Source: Bostrychus sinensis (taxonomy: Eukaryota > Chordata > Actinopteri > Gobiiformes > Eleotridae). From it: 64,000 nt of DNA. A program made the translations under genes and the position numbers. Positions within the stretch are counted from its first letter, which is position 1; the number at the start of each line of letters is the position of its first letter. The notes under the pieces were generated by a model. It saw only the letters and a list, made by a program, of their open reading frames with translations. It was not told where the DNA came from and searched no databases. The DNA lies in assembly GCA_020698575.1 (NCBI GenBank), contig CM036252.1, positions 2,127,407 to 2,191,406 on the forward strand. Direction: 5' to 3'. Positions 41,741 through 52,500 of the stretch are shown in pieces.

Positions 41741-44476
41741 CTATAGGTTTGGTCGGTCCCGGTCCTGGTTCTGGTAGTGCTCACGCAGCCTTTTCACAAA
41801 AGGCTGATACTGAGGGTTTATGAAGGCGCCAACAAAAAGCCCCAGTCCCAGCAGCAGTCCCACCACCACCCCAACCAAGACCCCACCCAGTCCATAGAGC
41901 AGACGCTGGTCTGGGTCTCCTCCTGCTGTGGTCCTCTGATCTGTGAAAAAGAACAATTTTTCTTTCAGATTCTGTCTCCACACGCAGCTGCTCTGTCTCT
42001 GCTCTCACCTGCTTCTGTTACAGTCAGATTAATGTACTGTGAGAACTCCTTTCTTCCTCTTGAAGTCTTAAACAGAGCAAAACACCTGTACGTCCCACTG
42101 TCCTGAAGCGTCACGTTCTTCAGGACCACACTCAGGTCTGCGGTCTTTAATCCTGGATCTTGGAGCTGCACTCGGTTTGAGAAACGAGGATCTTGTCCTT
42201 CATCCAACAGCCTACCATCTCTGTAGAAGATGAGATATCTGCCCGAGTCCTGCTGATCCACTCGAGTCCACTCTAAAACCTGCAGGTCTTTGTGAGGAAC
42301 CTGACACTCCAGCTCACGGTCCTGTCCCGCCGTCGCCCTGATTTTCTGAACATCTGCACAGAAATAAGAAATAAGATAAGTTAGCTCTGATTTTGGCTCA
42401 GGAAGAGACATCAGAAGGTTTGCAGAGAGAGTGCTTTTGTAAGAAGACAGCACTTCATAAAACACACAAACAACACACTGTACACAAGAACATATGAATA
42501 ACACAGCTCTATTTATCACTGTTTATTAATGTTCTCTTAATGTTTGTGTGTGGAGCTGCAGATCATGTGACAGGCCTCAGGTGCATTCACACCTGAGGCC
42601 TGTTGTTAGAAGCTGGTTTAGTTTTAGTTCAGGGTAAGTTCAGGTTAACTTTGAGCAAACTCAGAGTTTTCTGTCTCCAGTTTTGGTTTAGAGCAGAGTT
42701 AGTCGTCATGGTAACAGACTCCACACAGACCTGGGTCTGGAGCAGGATCAGGTCTGGTTTAGAGACCGGACTCTGGAGCAGAGTCAGGTCTTGTTTAGAG
42801 ACTGAGAAACCAACCTGGACCAATCAGCTGTGAGTAAAACGACACATCTTCTCCTAAACTTTTGTTCCGGGCTAGAATTTTTTCCACATTAAAAGAATGT
42901 GTCAAAGGATTATGTTTCAGTATTTAAGTAAAAAAAAAAAAGTGTTTTTATTATTGACTTTTATAGGCTTAAGGCTTTACTCAAACTCATGAAACAGGTG
43001 GAGATTATGGGTTTTGTACAAATTTAAGTTATTTAATTTAAGTCACTCTGTTAAGGTTTATATCCTAATCAATATTCCCACCACTTTAGTTAGTTTCAGA
43101 TTTAAGATGGCGATGACTTGATGGTTTCATGTCAGCTCTGTAAGCTTTTGTTAGGACATCGATCTTTTTAATAAATAATAAAATAAATCTTTGTAATAAA
43201 ACAAATAAATGCCAATGTCGTTTCAGTTTGGACCTAAAATAACACCAAACTTATTTATAGTTCAACATTTTACTGATATTGTATTTGTCATAAAAGACTT
43301 GAAATGAAGTATATTGTTGTTGTACTAAAATCTGCCCACTAGGTGGGGTCCTTCACCTGTGGCAGAGGCAGAGGTTGTCTCATAGTTCACTGAGTTTCTT
43401 CAAATAACAACACTGATCTTTCTTTGTCAGTGAGGGAATAGAACCAGCAGCTTCACCGTTCATGTTTGCTGTGCTTCTGGAGCTTGTGTTTAGTTTTTTA
43501 AGTCCCGAACAAGAAAAGATTTGACAGTTTGTATTTGCCGCCATTGAGTGAATACAGATGTATTCACCCAAAAGGAGGCTGGACTTGGTGCAGTGATTAA
43601 AAAAAAACAAGATGGCTGCTCCCATGTGTGCAGTGTTGCCAGATTGGCCGGTTTCCCGCCCAATTGGGCTACTTTTGCTCTCTCTTGGCGGAAAAAAATA
43701 GCGTTGGGCGGGTGTATAATATTTGGGCTATTTTTAGACTTATGGGGTGGGATTTTGAAAATGTAAAATAAACTTATTTTAATAATATTTTAAAATTTCC
43801 TGATCAATAATTGTATATATTTGCTGGTTATTGATGAATAAAATTAATTTGTAAAATAGTAGTAATATTAGTGTCATTAGTTGTCAATCCCATGTCTAAT
43901 TATGGACCTCTGATTGGTTGAAAAAAGTAAACACTGCAGCCCCGTGAGAGAGCCATTTGTTTTTCTGATTACACTCATCGTGGCGTTTATTACTTTTTCC
44001 ATTGGCAGTTGTGAAGTTTTGTGTGCTCAAAATATGCTATTTCATATGTATTACAGTTTTAACATTAAGATTGTAGAATGGTTGTGATTTGGGCGGGTTT
44101 TTATTGCGTTTGGCGGGTTTTACGTTATATTTGGGCTGGAAACTGTCAGTCAGATCTGGCAACCCTGCATGTGTGCCCCTGCCCCAGAACCGGCCAAGTC
44201 TCTGTATCCAAACACAGACATCATTTAAGGGCTAAGAGTTCAAAAAGTACATTCAGACAACACCAAAGTCTCTGAACTCTAACATACCGCCTTAAATAAT
44301 GTCTCCAACCTGCTACATACGAGAAGTTCACTTTAATCTATAAAAAAAAAAACATGGAAGTTAGAGTTCAGAAGCGTACTCCTCTCACACCGCCTGTACT
44401 CACCTGAAGCAGCGTCAGCTTTACACCACAGACTGAGGAGAATCCAGAGAGAGCGACGTAAACTGAGGAAACACAT
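41741..44476 (-). CDS. V-B: V-set receptor, apparent V-A/V-C chimera
   Basis: Three exons: 44476-44404 (leader), 42353-42009 (V domain) and 41940-41741 (stalk, span, tail, TAG), 205 residues. The leader and V domain are almost identical to V-A. The last exon matches V-C instead: DQRTTAGGDPDQR, a Gly/Val/Leu-rich span (GVLVGVVVGLLLGLGLFVG) and a short basic tail ending RDRPNL. V-set receptors of this build usually act as cell-surface ligands or co-receptors; no ITIM is in the tail. Gly-rich spans can favour helix packing. Borders are GTGAGT and GTGAGA donors and a TTCTTTTTCACAG acceptor, all phase 1. Intron 1 carries the same hAT-like element as V-A. Confidence 0.82.
43631..44167. mobile_element. 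hAT-like non-autonomous element, copy in unit 2
   Basis: Same element and same site as 36140-36682, with a perfect 8-bp target duplication CATGTGTG on both sides. The insertion therefore predates the segmental duplication. Confidence 0.85.
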
Positions 44477-45959
44477 TTTAGTGGAGCATTAACAAACTGA
44501 GCTCTGCACGAACACAACACTGAGAACAGTGAGGGGGCGTGGCCTCAGGCTGATTTCAACACAAAACTTATTCTCCAGCTCCTGTTAAAGAGACAGACTC
44601 CAGAGGAACTCCACACTTAACGACTCATGACTCATGATAAAACTCTGAGCTCTGACCCAACACACACAGAACTTAACGTATGTGTTAACTGGCTAACGGT
44701 AGATAAACAAAAACTCCACATATTGCTCTACCTCTGTGGTAATTTTTGTGTATTTATGCTAAGTGTTTATAAAATAATCATGATATGAAAATGATTTTGA
44801 TAGAGAAATGCACAGGGAACGCTCAGGTCACACTCGGGCGACGTTCTTTCAGTGATCTTAGTGTTTTTGTAGCTAACTTTGTCCGTCTTGTGATTTTCTG
44901 ATTAACGTTAGCTTAGCCCACAATCTTATTAAGACGAAACAAGGCACCGAATGTGAAAATTTGTTAACGTAAATATCGCAGCCTTAAATTAGAGCCGGAA
45001 AATCGAACAAATAAGGCTGAAAAGGCCAGAAAGGTGAGCGTGTCCGACTCAGGGCCATAGCACTGCCGAGCTTAAACCTCAGACGATAGCGCTGTTTCAT
45101 ACGGCCACAATAAAATATTTGTAAAAGAAACTATCCAACCAATATATCGTTATAAACGTAAGAAATTGTACTTTTATTTTATACAATTTGCATTAATGAA
45201 GATAATAAATGAGTGACTTTATGACTTGTTGAAGATAAAATAGAATTTTAGCTGAACGTGTCCGACTCAGGACACACATACGTTAAATATAACAGCTGCA
45301 GTAAAGTAGTACTGCTTTAGAAACATCAGAATAATAAAGAGCTCAGCGACAGATTCAGTTTCTTCTCCTGCAGCAGTTTTTCATCTGGAATCAGCAAAAT
45401 CCCTCACAGTTAACTCATTCATGAGCTGAGTCGGTGCCAAATACTTTTACTTTTTTACTCGCAAGTACATTTAAATGTAAGTACTTTTATACTTTTACTT
45501 AAGTAGAAATGTTAAGGTGATACTTTTACTTGAGTAAATTTTTGCTGCTTTATCTGTAATTTTTAGTAAAGAAATGAAGTACTTCCTCCACCTATGGATT
45601 ATTCACTGTTATGTGAAAAATAAACAGTGTAATAACTTTGCTGCAGGTTAGTTCTGCTCCTGCTCAGCCCACAGACAGCAGGAGGTGAGTAAAACTGAAA
45701 TGTAACTGGACTGAACTGAATAAAATTTTTCTTAATTATTCTCCAGCAGTTTACTTTTCCCGGGTATTAAATACAAATTATTTGGTTTTCATTCATTCTT
45801 ACACCGCTCCTGCTACAGAAGCAGTAGCAGGAAGAGTTTCAGAGCAGAGGAGAAACTGCAGCTGCAGAGGAAGCTCTGTAAAGTTTCTGTTAACACCAAT
45901 CCACCACTTCCTGTGACCCTTCAAAATAAAACTTTATCCTTTTACAGCAACAGAAACAA
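44477..45959. other. V-B 5' flank
   Basis: Near-copy of 36991-38470: GC box GGGGGCGTGGCC at about 44534, the repeated ACGTGTCCGACTCAGG motifs and an ACTTTTACTTAAGTA repeat at about 45440-45595. No exon was found. Confidence 0.5.
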
Positions 45960-47016
45960 CAGGAGCTGACAGGAGCTGACAGGAGCAGACAGGAGCAGAC
46001 AGGAGGAGACAGGAGCAGACAGGAGCAGACAGGAGGAGAGAGGAGCAGACAGGAGGAGACAGAAACTGACAGGAGCAGACAGGAGGAGACAGGACCTGAC
46101 AGGAGCAGACAGGAGGAGACAGGACCTGACAGGAGCTGACAGGAGGAGACAGAAGCTGACAGGAGCTGACAGAAGCAGACAGGAGCTGACAGAAGCAGAC
46201 AGGAGGAGACAGGAGCTGACAGGAGGAGACAGGAGCAGACAGGAGCAGACAGGAGCTGACAGGAGCAGACAGGAGGAGACAGGAGCAGACAGGAGGAGAC
46301 AGGAGCAGACAGGAGCTGACAGGAGCAGACAGGAGGAGACAGGAGCAGACAGGAGCAGACAGGAGCAGACAGGAGGAGACAGGACCTGACAGGAGGAGAC
46401 AGGAGCAGACAGGAGGAGACAGGAGCAGACAGGAGCTGACAGGAGCAGACAGGAGCAGACAGGAGGAGACAGGAGCAGACAGGAGGAGACAGGAGCAGAC
46501 AGGAGCAGACAGGAGCAGACAGGAGGAGACAGGAGCAGACAGGAGCAGACAGGAGGAGACAGGAACTGACAGGAGCAGACAGGAGCAGACAGGAGGAGAC
46601 AGGAGCAGACAGGAGCAGACAGGAGGAGACAGGAGCAGACAGGAGCAGACAGGAGGAGACAGGAGCAGACAGGAGCAGACAGGAGCAGACAGGAGGAGAC
46701 AGGAGGAGACAGGAACTGACAGGACCAGACAGGAGCAGACAGGAGGAGACAGGAGCAGACAGGAGCAGACAGGAGGAGACAGGAGCAGACAGGAGCAGAC
46801 AGGAGGAGACAGGAGCAGACAGGAGGAGACAGGAGCAGACAGGAGCAGACAGGAGCAGACAGGAGGAGACAGGAGCAGACAGGAGGAGACAGGAGCAGAC
46901 AGGAGCAGACAGGAGGAGACAGGAACTGACAGGAGCAGACAGGAGCAGACAGGAGCAGACAGGAGGAGACAGGAGCAGACAGGAGCAGACAGGAGCTGAC
47001 AGGAGCAGACAGGAGC
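45960..47016. repeat. 10-bp AGACAGGAGC minisatellite (short allele)
   Basis: About 105 copies, paralogous to the array at 38474-40690 and bordered by the same unique sequence on both sides. Confidence 0.97.
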
Positions 47017-48066
47017 TGGGCTGTGCCACAGCAGTGAGGCTACAGTTGATCAGAGCTGTAACTAAGCCTTCAGAGTCAGATATTAAACAGAAAGATTTTC
47101 AGTTTTATCTAAACCTTATCTCTCTGTTTATTTATTTTTTCTTTTTTATGAATAATTTATTTGCATTTCATCATTATTTGAGATGAATTGTTACAGTAAA
47201 ACATACCTCCACATGTGAGTGAGCAGCTGTCTGTGGGTTTAGCAGAGAGTTCTGTGATGTTCAGACTGGAGACAGAGCACAGACTGTGTCAGGAAAAGTT
47301 GTGATGGAGACAAAGTTGTTAGTTGCTCGTGAGTTGTTGTAAGTTTGTTAGATATTTTTGCTTTAACACATTGCACTTTAACAACAACATGCTTCCAGAC
47401 GTCTACACACAGACTGTAGAGATGTGCAAAAGGAACTTCATAGGCAGAGTAAAGTTTAGGTGCGCTACTGCTCAGGTGGCGCTACTTTGGGGACATAACA
47501 CAGGCGATAGAAAACTGCAAAATGTTCTATTCACTTTATAATCAGCTAAAACACTTTCAAATGCACCAGGATACAGCAAATATTGTCTGTTATATTGATT
47601 TTTTCCACGGGGGAGGACCCTCAAACCCTCTGTGGATTAGTTACTTAACAGTCCTACAATAATAATCTGCCATGTGCCACCACAGTAAAATGACTGCACC
47701 CAGCTGGCCCCCCCAGTAAAAAAATCCTGGCTACACCCCTGCAACAGCAGAAGTAAAAGTACTCCACTAAAGTATTACTTCAGTAAAAGTGTTAACTTTA
47801 CTAAGTATGTTACTTTTAGATTTGCAGCACTGTTAAACTTTGTATAAAAATAATGGTATCACATTTTTACACTAAGTAAAAAAAAAAAAAAAAAGGCCAC
47901 CAATCTGTGCCTACAGCTTCTCCGACCGTAACCTTAACCCTAACCACCAAACACAGTCACACTGACTCATTCATACAGGCATGGAGGGTAAGTGTCTTGC
48001 TCAAGGACACAATGACATTCTGTGATGCAGAGCTGCTCCAGATGAATTCGTCATTTGTTGAAGGGT

Positions 48067-49059
48067 CTATAGGTTTGGTCGGTCCCGGTCCTGTTTCTGG
48101 TAGTGCTCACGCAGCCTTTTCACAAAAGGCTGATACTGAGGGTTTATGAAGGCGCCAACAAAAAGCCCCAGTCCCAGCAGCAGTCCCACCACCACCCCAA
48201 CCAAGACCCCACCCAGTCCATAGAGCAGACGCTGGTCTGGGTCTCCTCCTGCTGTGGTCCTCTGATCTGTGAAAAAGAACAATTTTTCTTTCAGATTCTG
48301 TCTCCACACGCAGCTGCTCTGTCTCTGCTCTCACCTGCTTCTGTTACAGTCAGATTAACGTACTGTGAGACCTCCTTTCTTCCTTTTGAAGTCTTAAACC
48401 GAACAAAACACCTGTACGTCCCACTGTCCTGAAGCGTCACGTTCTTCAGGACCACACTCAGGTCTCCGGTTTTTAATCCTGGATCTCGGAGCTGCACTCG
48501 TTTTGAGAAACGAGGATCTTGTTCATCATTCAGCAGGTTATCGTCTCGGTAAAAGAGGAGATATCTGCCTGAGTCCAGTAGATCCACTCGAGTCCACTCT
48601 AAAACCTGCAGGTCTTTGTGAGGAACCTGACACTCCAGCTCACAGTCCTGTCCCACCTGAGCTGTGATGTGACACTCAGCAAAACACAAATGACATGTCA
48701 CCGTAAGATTTGAGTTATTTTACTCAGTTCAAAGTCTAAATAATGCGTTATGCGGCTGGTATGTGAGCTGTTTCTGACAAATCAACAAGCTGTGTTTAGC
48801 TGAAATCATGTGACACAGTTTAGCCAATCACAGAGCACGCTCAGAGGGGCTGAGGAGAGATGATGATAAGACTGAAGAGCAAAGAGTACAGTTCCTTTAA
48901 CTCAAGCAAAACACTGTAAATAATCTGAAAAGCGCATGCGAGGGGTTCAGTTTAAAGAACAGAAACAAGTTTAGAGGAACACAGATACTGTCTGCGCTCA
49001 CCTGAAGACTGGTTTAATGTCATCAACAACATGGTGAAAATCCAGAGAAAGAAAATCAT
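48067..49059 (-). CDS. V-C: V-set receptor paired head-to-head with F2
   Basis: Three exons: 49059-49002 (leader, 19 codons, hydrophobic FFLWIFTMLLM), 48661-48335 (V domain, 109 codons) and 48266-48067 (span and tail, TAG), 194 residues. The V domain keeps CELECQ, LEWTRVD, YLLFYRD and DSGTYRCFV but differs from V-A and V-B at many positions. The last exon is nearly identical to that of V-B. Intron 1 is only 340 bp and lacks the hAT-like element. I chose the ATG at 49059: the ATG at 49067, at the position of the V-A/V-B starts, runs into TGA after three codons. The acceptor of the V exon (CATCACAG) was chosen by phase. F2 starts 537 bp away on the other strand. Confidence 0.78.
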
Positions 49060-49139
49060 GACACCATTTTAGTGGAGCAGTGAAAAAAGGCCACAACTCC
49101 TCAAGCACGCACGCAAGCCGACACACAGACTGAGCGAGG

Positions 49140-49177
49140 AGGAAGGAAGGAAGGAAGGAAGGAAGGAAGGAAGGAAG
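49140..49177. repeat. (GGAA)n microsatellite
   Basis: Nine GGAA tetramers about 80 bp upstream of the V-C start. GGAA repeats are clustered ETS cores. Confidence 0.9.
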
Positions 49178-49324
49178 AGGCGTGGCCTGACGACTCACTG
49201 AGGGGCGAGAGCAGCTCAGTCCAGGGCCAGCTCAGAGAACTAAAAACATCTGTAACCTGAGCAAACTAGGAATGAATTTATATAACATCTGTATATGGAG
49301 TCTATTACTAATACAGAATCAGTC

Positions 49325-49432
49325 CCCTCAGGATCATGTACATTACACTGGGGGCCCCTCAAAATCATGTACAGTACACTGGGGGCCCCTCAGGATCATG
49401 TTCATTACACTAGGGGCCCCTTAGAATCACTA
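49325..49432. repeat. Three copies of a ~34-bp GGGGGCCCCTCA unit
   Basis: Direct repeats around GGATCATGTACATTACACT in the V-C/F2 interval. Each unit carries the palindrome GGGGCCCC. Confidence 0.8.
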
Positions 49433-49563
49433 TAGTGGTGCAGATAGTTTTCTGACTTGACCTGAGCGGAGGACAAAGAGCAGAGAGAGGCTGGGTTTGT
49501 GGTTTTGTTGCAGGCTGCTGTGAGAGGAGGTGAGAATCTGCAGCAGAGACAGGAAGAGCCCCT

Positions 49564-49572
49564 CACTTCCTC
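49564..49572 (-). promoter_or_regulatory. PU.1/ETS-like site upstream of F2
   Basis: CACTTCCTC on the plus strand is GAGGAAGTG on the other strand, 23 bp before the F2 ATG. It is identical to the 9-mers near V0 and F1. Confidence 0.45.
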
Positions 49573-49595
49573 AAACTCATCTAAACTAACGCACG

Positions 49596-52500
49596 ATGGG
49601 ACTTTCCGCTCTGCTCCGTGAGTAAAACTTAAATATACAGATATATAACAGGGTTGTCCTTTTATATTAAATACTTTTAGTTTTCTTTAAAAATATCAAC
49701 ACATCACCCAGAGTTTTACTGAGCTGAAATCTGTACTTAGACCTTTGAAAAAACAGCAATAGAGAAAAAGAAATGCCCCTCTTAAGTTCCTCTGCCTCAT
49801 GAACTCAGTGCAGTAGAACCTGTTTTATTTCTGTGTTTCTGTGCAGTTCTGAGCTCTCTGTTCTGCTGCTCGCTCCAAGGTCAGTCATTACTTCTCTGTT
49901 TCTAAGGTTCATGTTTATAACACAGTAATAACTGCTGCTGTTTGACCCCTACAGTTTCTCTGAGACTGAGTCCAGACCAGTCCCAGTTCTTCAGAGGAGA
50001 CTCTGTGTCTCTGAGCTGTGAGGACAGTTCTGGAGACTGGACTGTGAGGAGGAACACCAGCAGAAAGACAAACTCTCCGTGCAGAGACTGGGGCAGATGG
50101 GACGGTTTGACATGTGACCTCAGCTACATCCACCCCTCAGACAGAGGGACGTACTGGTGTGAGACCAGAGAGGGACAGACCTCAGACTCTGTCCTCATCA
50201 CTGTCAAAGGTGAGACTCACGTTAGCATCACTGAGCTAATGTTAACTTTAGTGCTGACTCCTCCCTTTGTCCTAATATGGTCTCTTCCTGTCCCTCCCCA
50301 GACAGAGGAGTGGTCCTGCAGGTCCCAGTCCTCCCTGTGACAGAGGGACAAACTGTCTCTCTGTCCTGCAAACATCACACTTCCTCCAACCTCACAGCTC
50401 GTTTCCATAGAGACGGACACTTCCTGTGGGAGGAGCCTACAGGTCACATGACCCTCCAGCAGGTGTCAGCGTCTGATGAAGGACTGTATCAGTGTGAGAT
50501 CAGAGGAGAGACCTCAGAGTCCAGCTGGATCTCAGTTAGACCAGGTAAGGACTGGACTAGACCTGGGTTAGACCTGGGTTTAGGACCAGCTCAGAGACCT
50601 CTACTGCTACTGCAGCTTTTCCTCTCTCCACAGGTGAACCCCAGACCCCGCCCCCCACCACTGAGGCCCCGCCCCCAGCCTCAGAGCGGCCCCTGGCCCT
50701 GGCTCTGCTCTGCCACCTGGTGGTGTTGTGTCCCTATGTGGTGTCCACTGTCCTCATGGTGTCTCTGTACAGAGGGACTCTCTCAGGTGAGGTTGGACAC
50801 AGGTCTCTGAGGTCTCTGTGTCTGTCTCCAGGTCAGACTCTAATGACTTTATGAAGATGAAGTTCTGTTTACAGTGCAGACTGCTCAGAGTCTAGACCAG
50901 TGGGACCAGTCCCAGGCCCCTTTAGACATTTGTACCCCATACTCTTGCACACGTCTGAGAGCACAGTACACCTCACATCAAACCTCTCACGGGAAATTAT
51001 TTCTCACTCAGGTGAAGGACTTATTACAAAACAAGCTGCATTTTCCCAGTGACATTGGTTCACTTTAAAAAAGAAAGAATCTGTTACAATAGCAGGCGAA
51101 GGACCCAAAAGCAGAACTCAACACAGGTCATAGTTTGAACAGTTTATTTAACTGGTAAGTGCAGAGCTGGCGGGTCTGGTGGAGCCAATAAGCATGAGCT
51201 GGATGTCCTGAGTGCAATGTCCAGAACAACTGAAAACAATGACTCCAAATTACAAAGGGTCAAAAAACTGTTTCTGAAAAGAATGCAAAACTTCACTAAA
51301 GAGCCAGGAAGGAACACGTTACCATTGTGGCAAAACTGACAAACTGGCAAAGGGAGGAGTTTGAACCAGGTTTTTGTAGGCAGAGCTGATTGTAGATGGA
51401 CCACAGGTGAGTGACTGCAAATGGCTGCTCCCAGGTGAGTCACACAGACACAAACACAGACCCACAAGAGGGAGGGGAAAAGGAAAAACTGGAGGAACAT
51501 TTAGCTTGAGGATGGACAAATCACCAGAGTCCATCTGACCACTGGAGGGGGGTTGTTCTGGACTGTGCAGTGTGGCCCTTAGACTGGGTTTACTTTAGAG
51601 CTGGGACTACAACGAGTTCAACAGAAAAAGGATCTAATTAACACATTTAATCGCACTTGTCGACAGCAAGACAGAACCTTCTCAGTTTCCTCATTTCTGG
51701 CCCTCACTCTGCAGGGCTGGACATCCACACTGAACAAGATCAGTGTGGGGTCAGGAGTGAAGGAGAGAGGAGACAGATCTCTTCAGGAGTCAGGAGTGAA
51801 GGAGAGAGGAGACAGATCTGTGTGGGGTCAGGAGTGAAGGAGAGAGGAGACAGATCTGTGTGGGGTCAGGAGTGAAGGAGAGAGGAGACAGATCTGTGTG
51901 GGGTCAGGAGTGAAGGAGAGAGGAGACAGATTTGTTCGGGAGTCAGGAGTGAAGGAGAGAGGAGACAGATCGTGCGGGGGTCAAGAGTGAAGGAGAGAGG
52001 AGACAGATTTGTTCGGGAGTCAGGAGTGAAGGAGAGAGGAGACAGATCTGTGTGGGAGTCAGGAGTGAAGGAGAGAGGAGACAGATCTGTGTGGGGTCAG
52101 GAGTGAAGGAGAGAGGAGACAGATCTGTGTGAGGTCAGGCGTGAAGGAGAGAGGAGACAGATCTGTGTGGGTTCAGGCGTGAAGGAGAGAGAAGACAGAT
52201 CGTGCGGGGGTCAAGAGTGAAGGAGAGAGGAGACAGATCTGTGTGGGGTCAGGAGTGGAGGAGAGAGGAGACAGATCTGTGTGGGGTCAGGAGTGGAGGA
52301 GAGAGGAGACAGATCTGTGTGGGGTCAGGCGTGAAGGAGAGAGGAGACAGATCTGTGTGGGGTCAGGAGTGGAGGAGAGAGGAGACAGATCTGTGTGGGG
52401 TCAGGAGTGAAGGAGAGAGGAGACAGATCTGTGTGGGGTCAGGAGTGGAGGAGAGAGGAGACAGATCTGTGTGGGGTCAGGCGTGAAGGAGAGAGGAGAC

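Larger units (their letters stand above)
34529..41990. repeat. Tandem segmental duplication, unit 1
   Basis: Unit 1 runs from the intron beside the V-A Ig exon, through the V-A leader, a spacer and a 10-bp array, to the V-B transmembrane exon. Unit 2 (41991-48316) repeats it almost base for base. The units differ in array length, a roughly 40-bp insertion near 42760 and scattered substitutions. Both begin at CTCTGTCTCTGCTCTCACC. Confidence 0.9.
41991..48316. repeat. Tandem segmental duplication, unit 2
   Basis: Second copy of the 34529-41990 unit. It ends in the intron between the V-C Ig and transmembrane exons. Near-identity continues some 35 bp into the V-C Ig exon and then drops sharply. 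Confidence 0.9.
49060..49595. promoter_or_regulatory. Short divergent promoter interval between V-C and F2
   Basis: The two start codons are 537 bp apart on opposite strands. The interval holds 'GAGGCGTGGCC' and a (GGAA)n run near V-C, three copies of 'GGGGCCCCTCAGGATCATGT' (49330-49430), and GAGGAAGTG beside F2. Shared control is inferred from spacing only. Confidence 0.5.
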
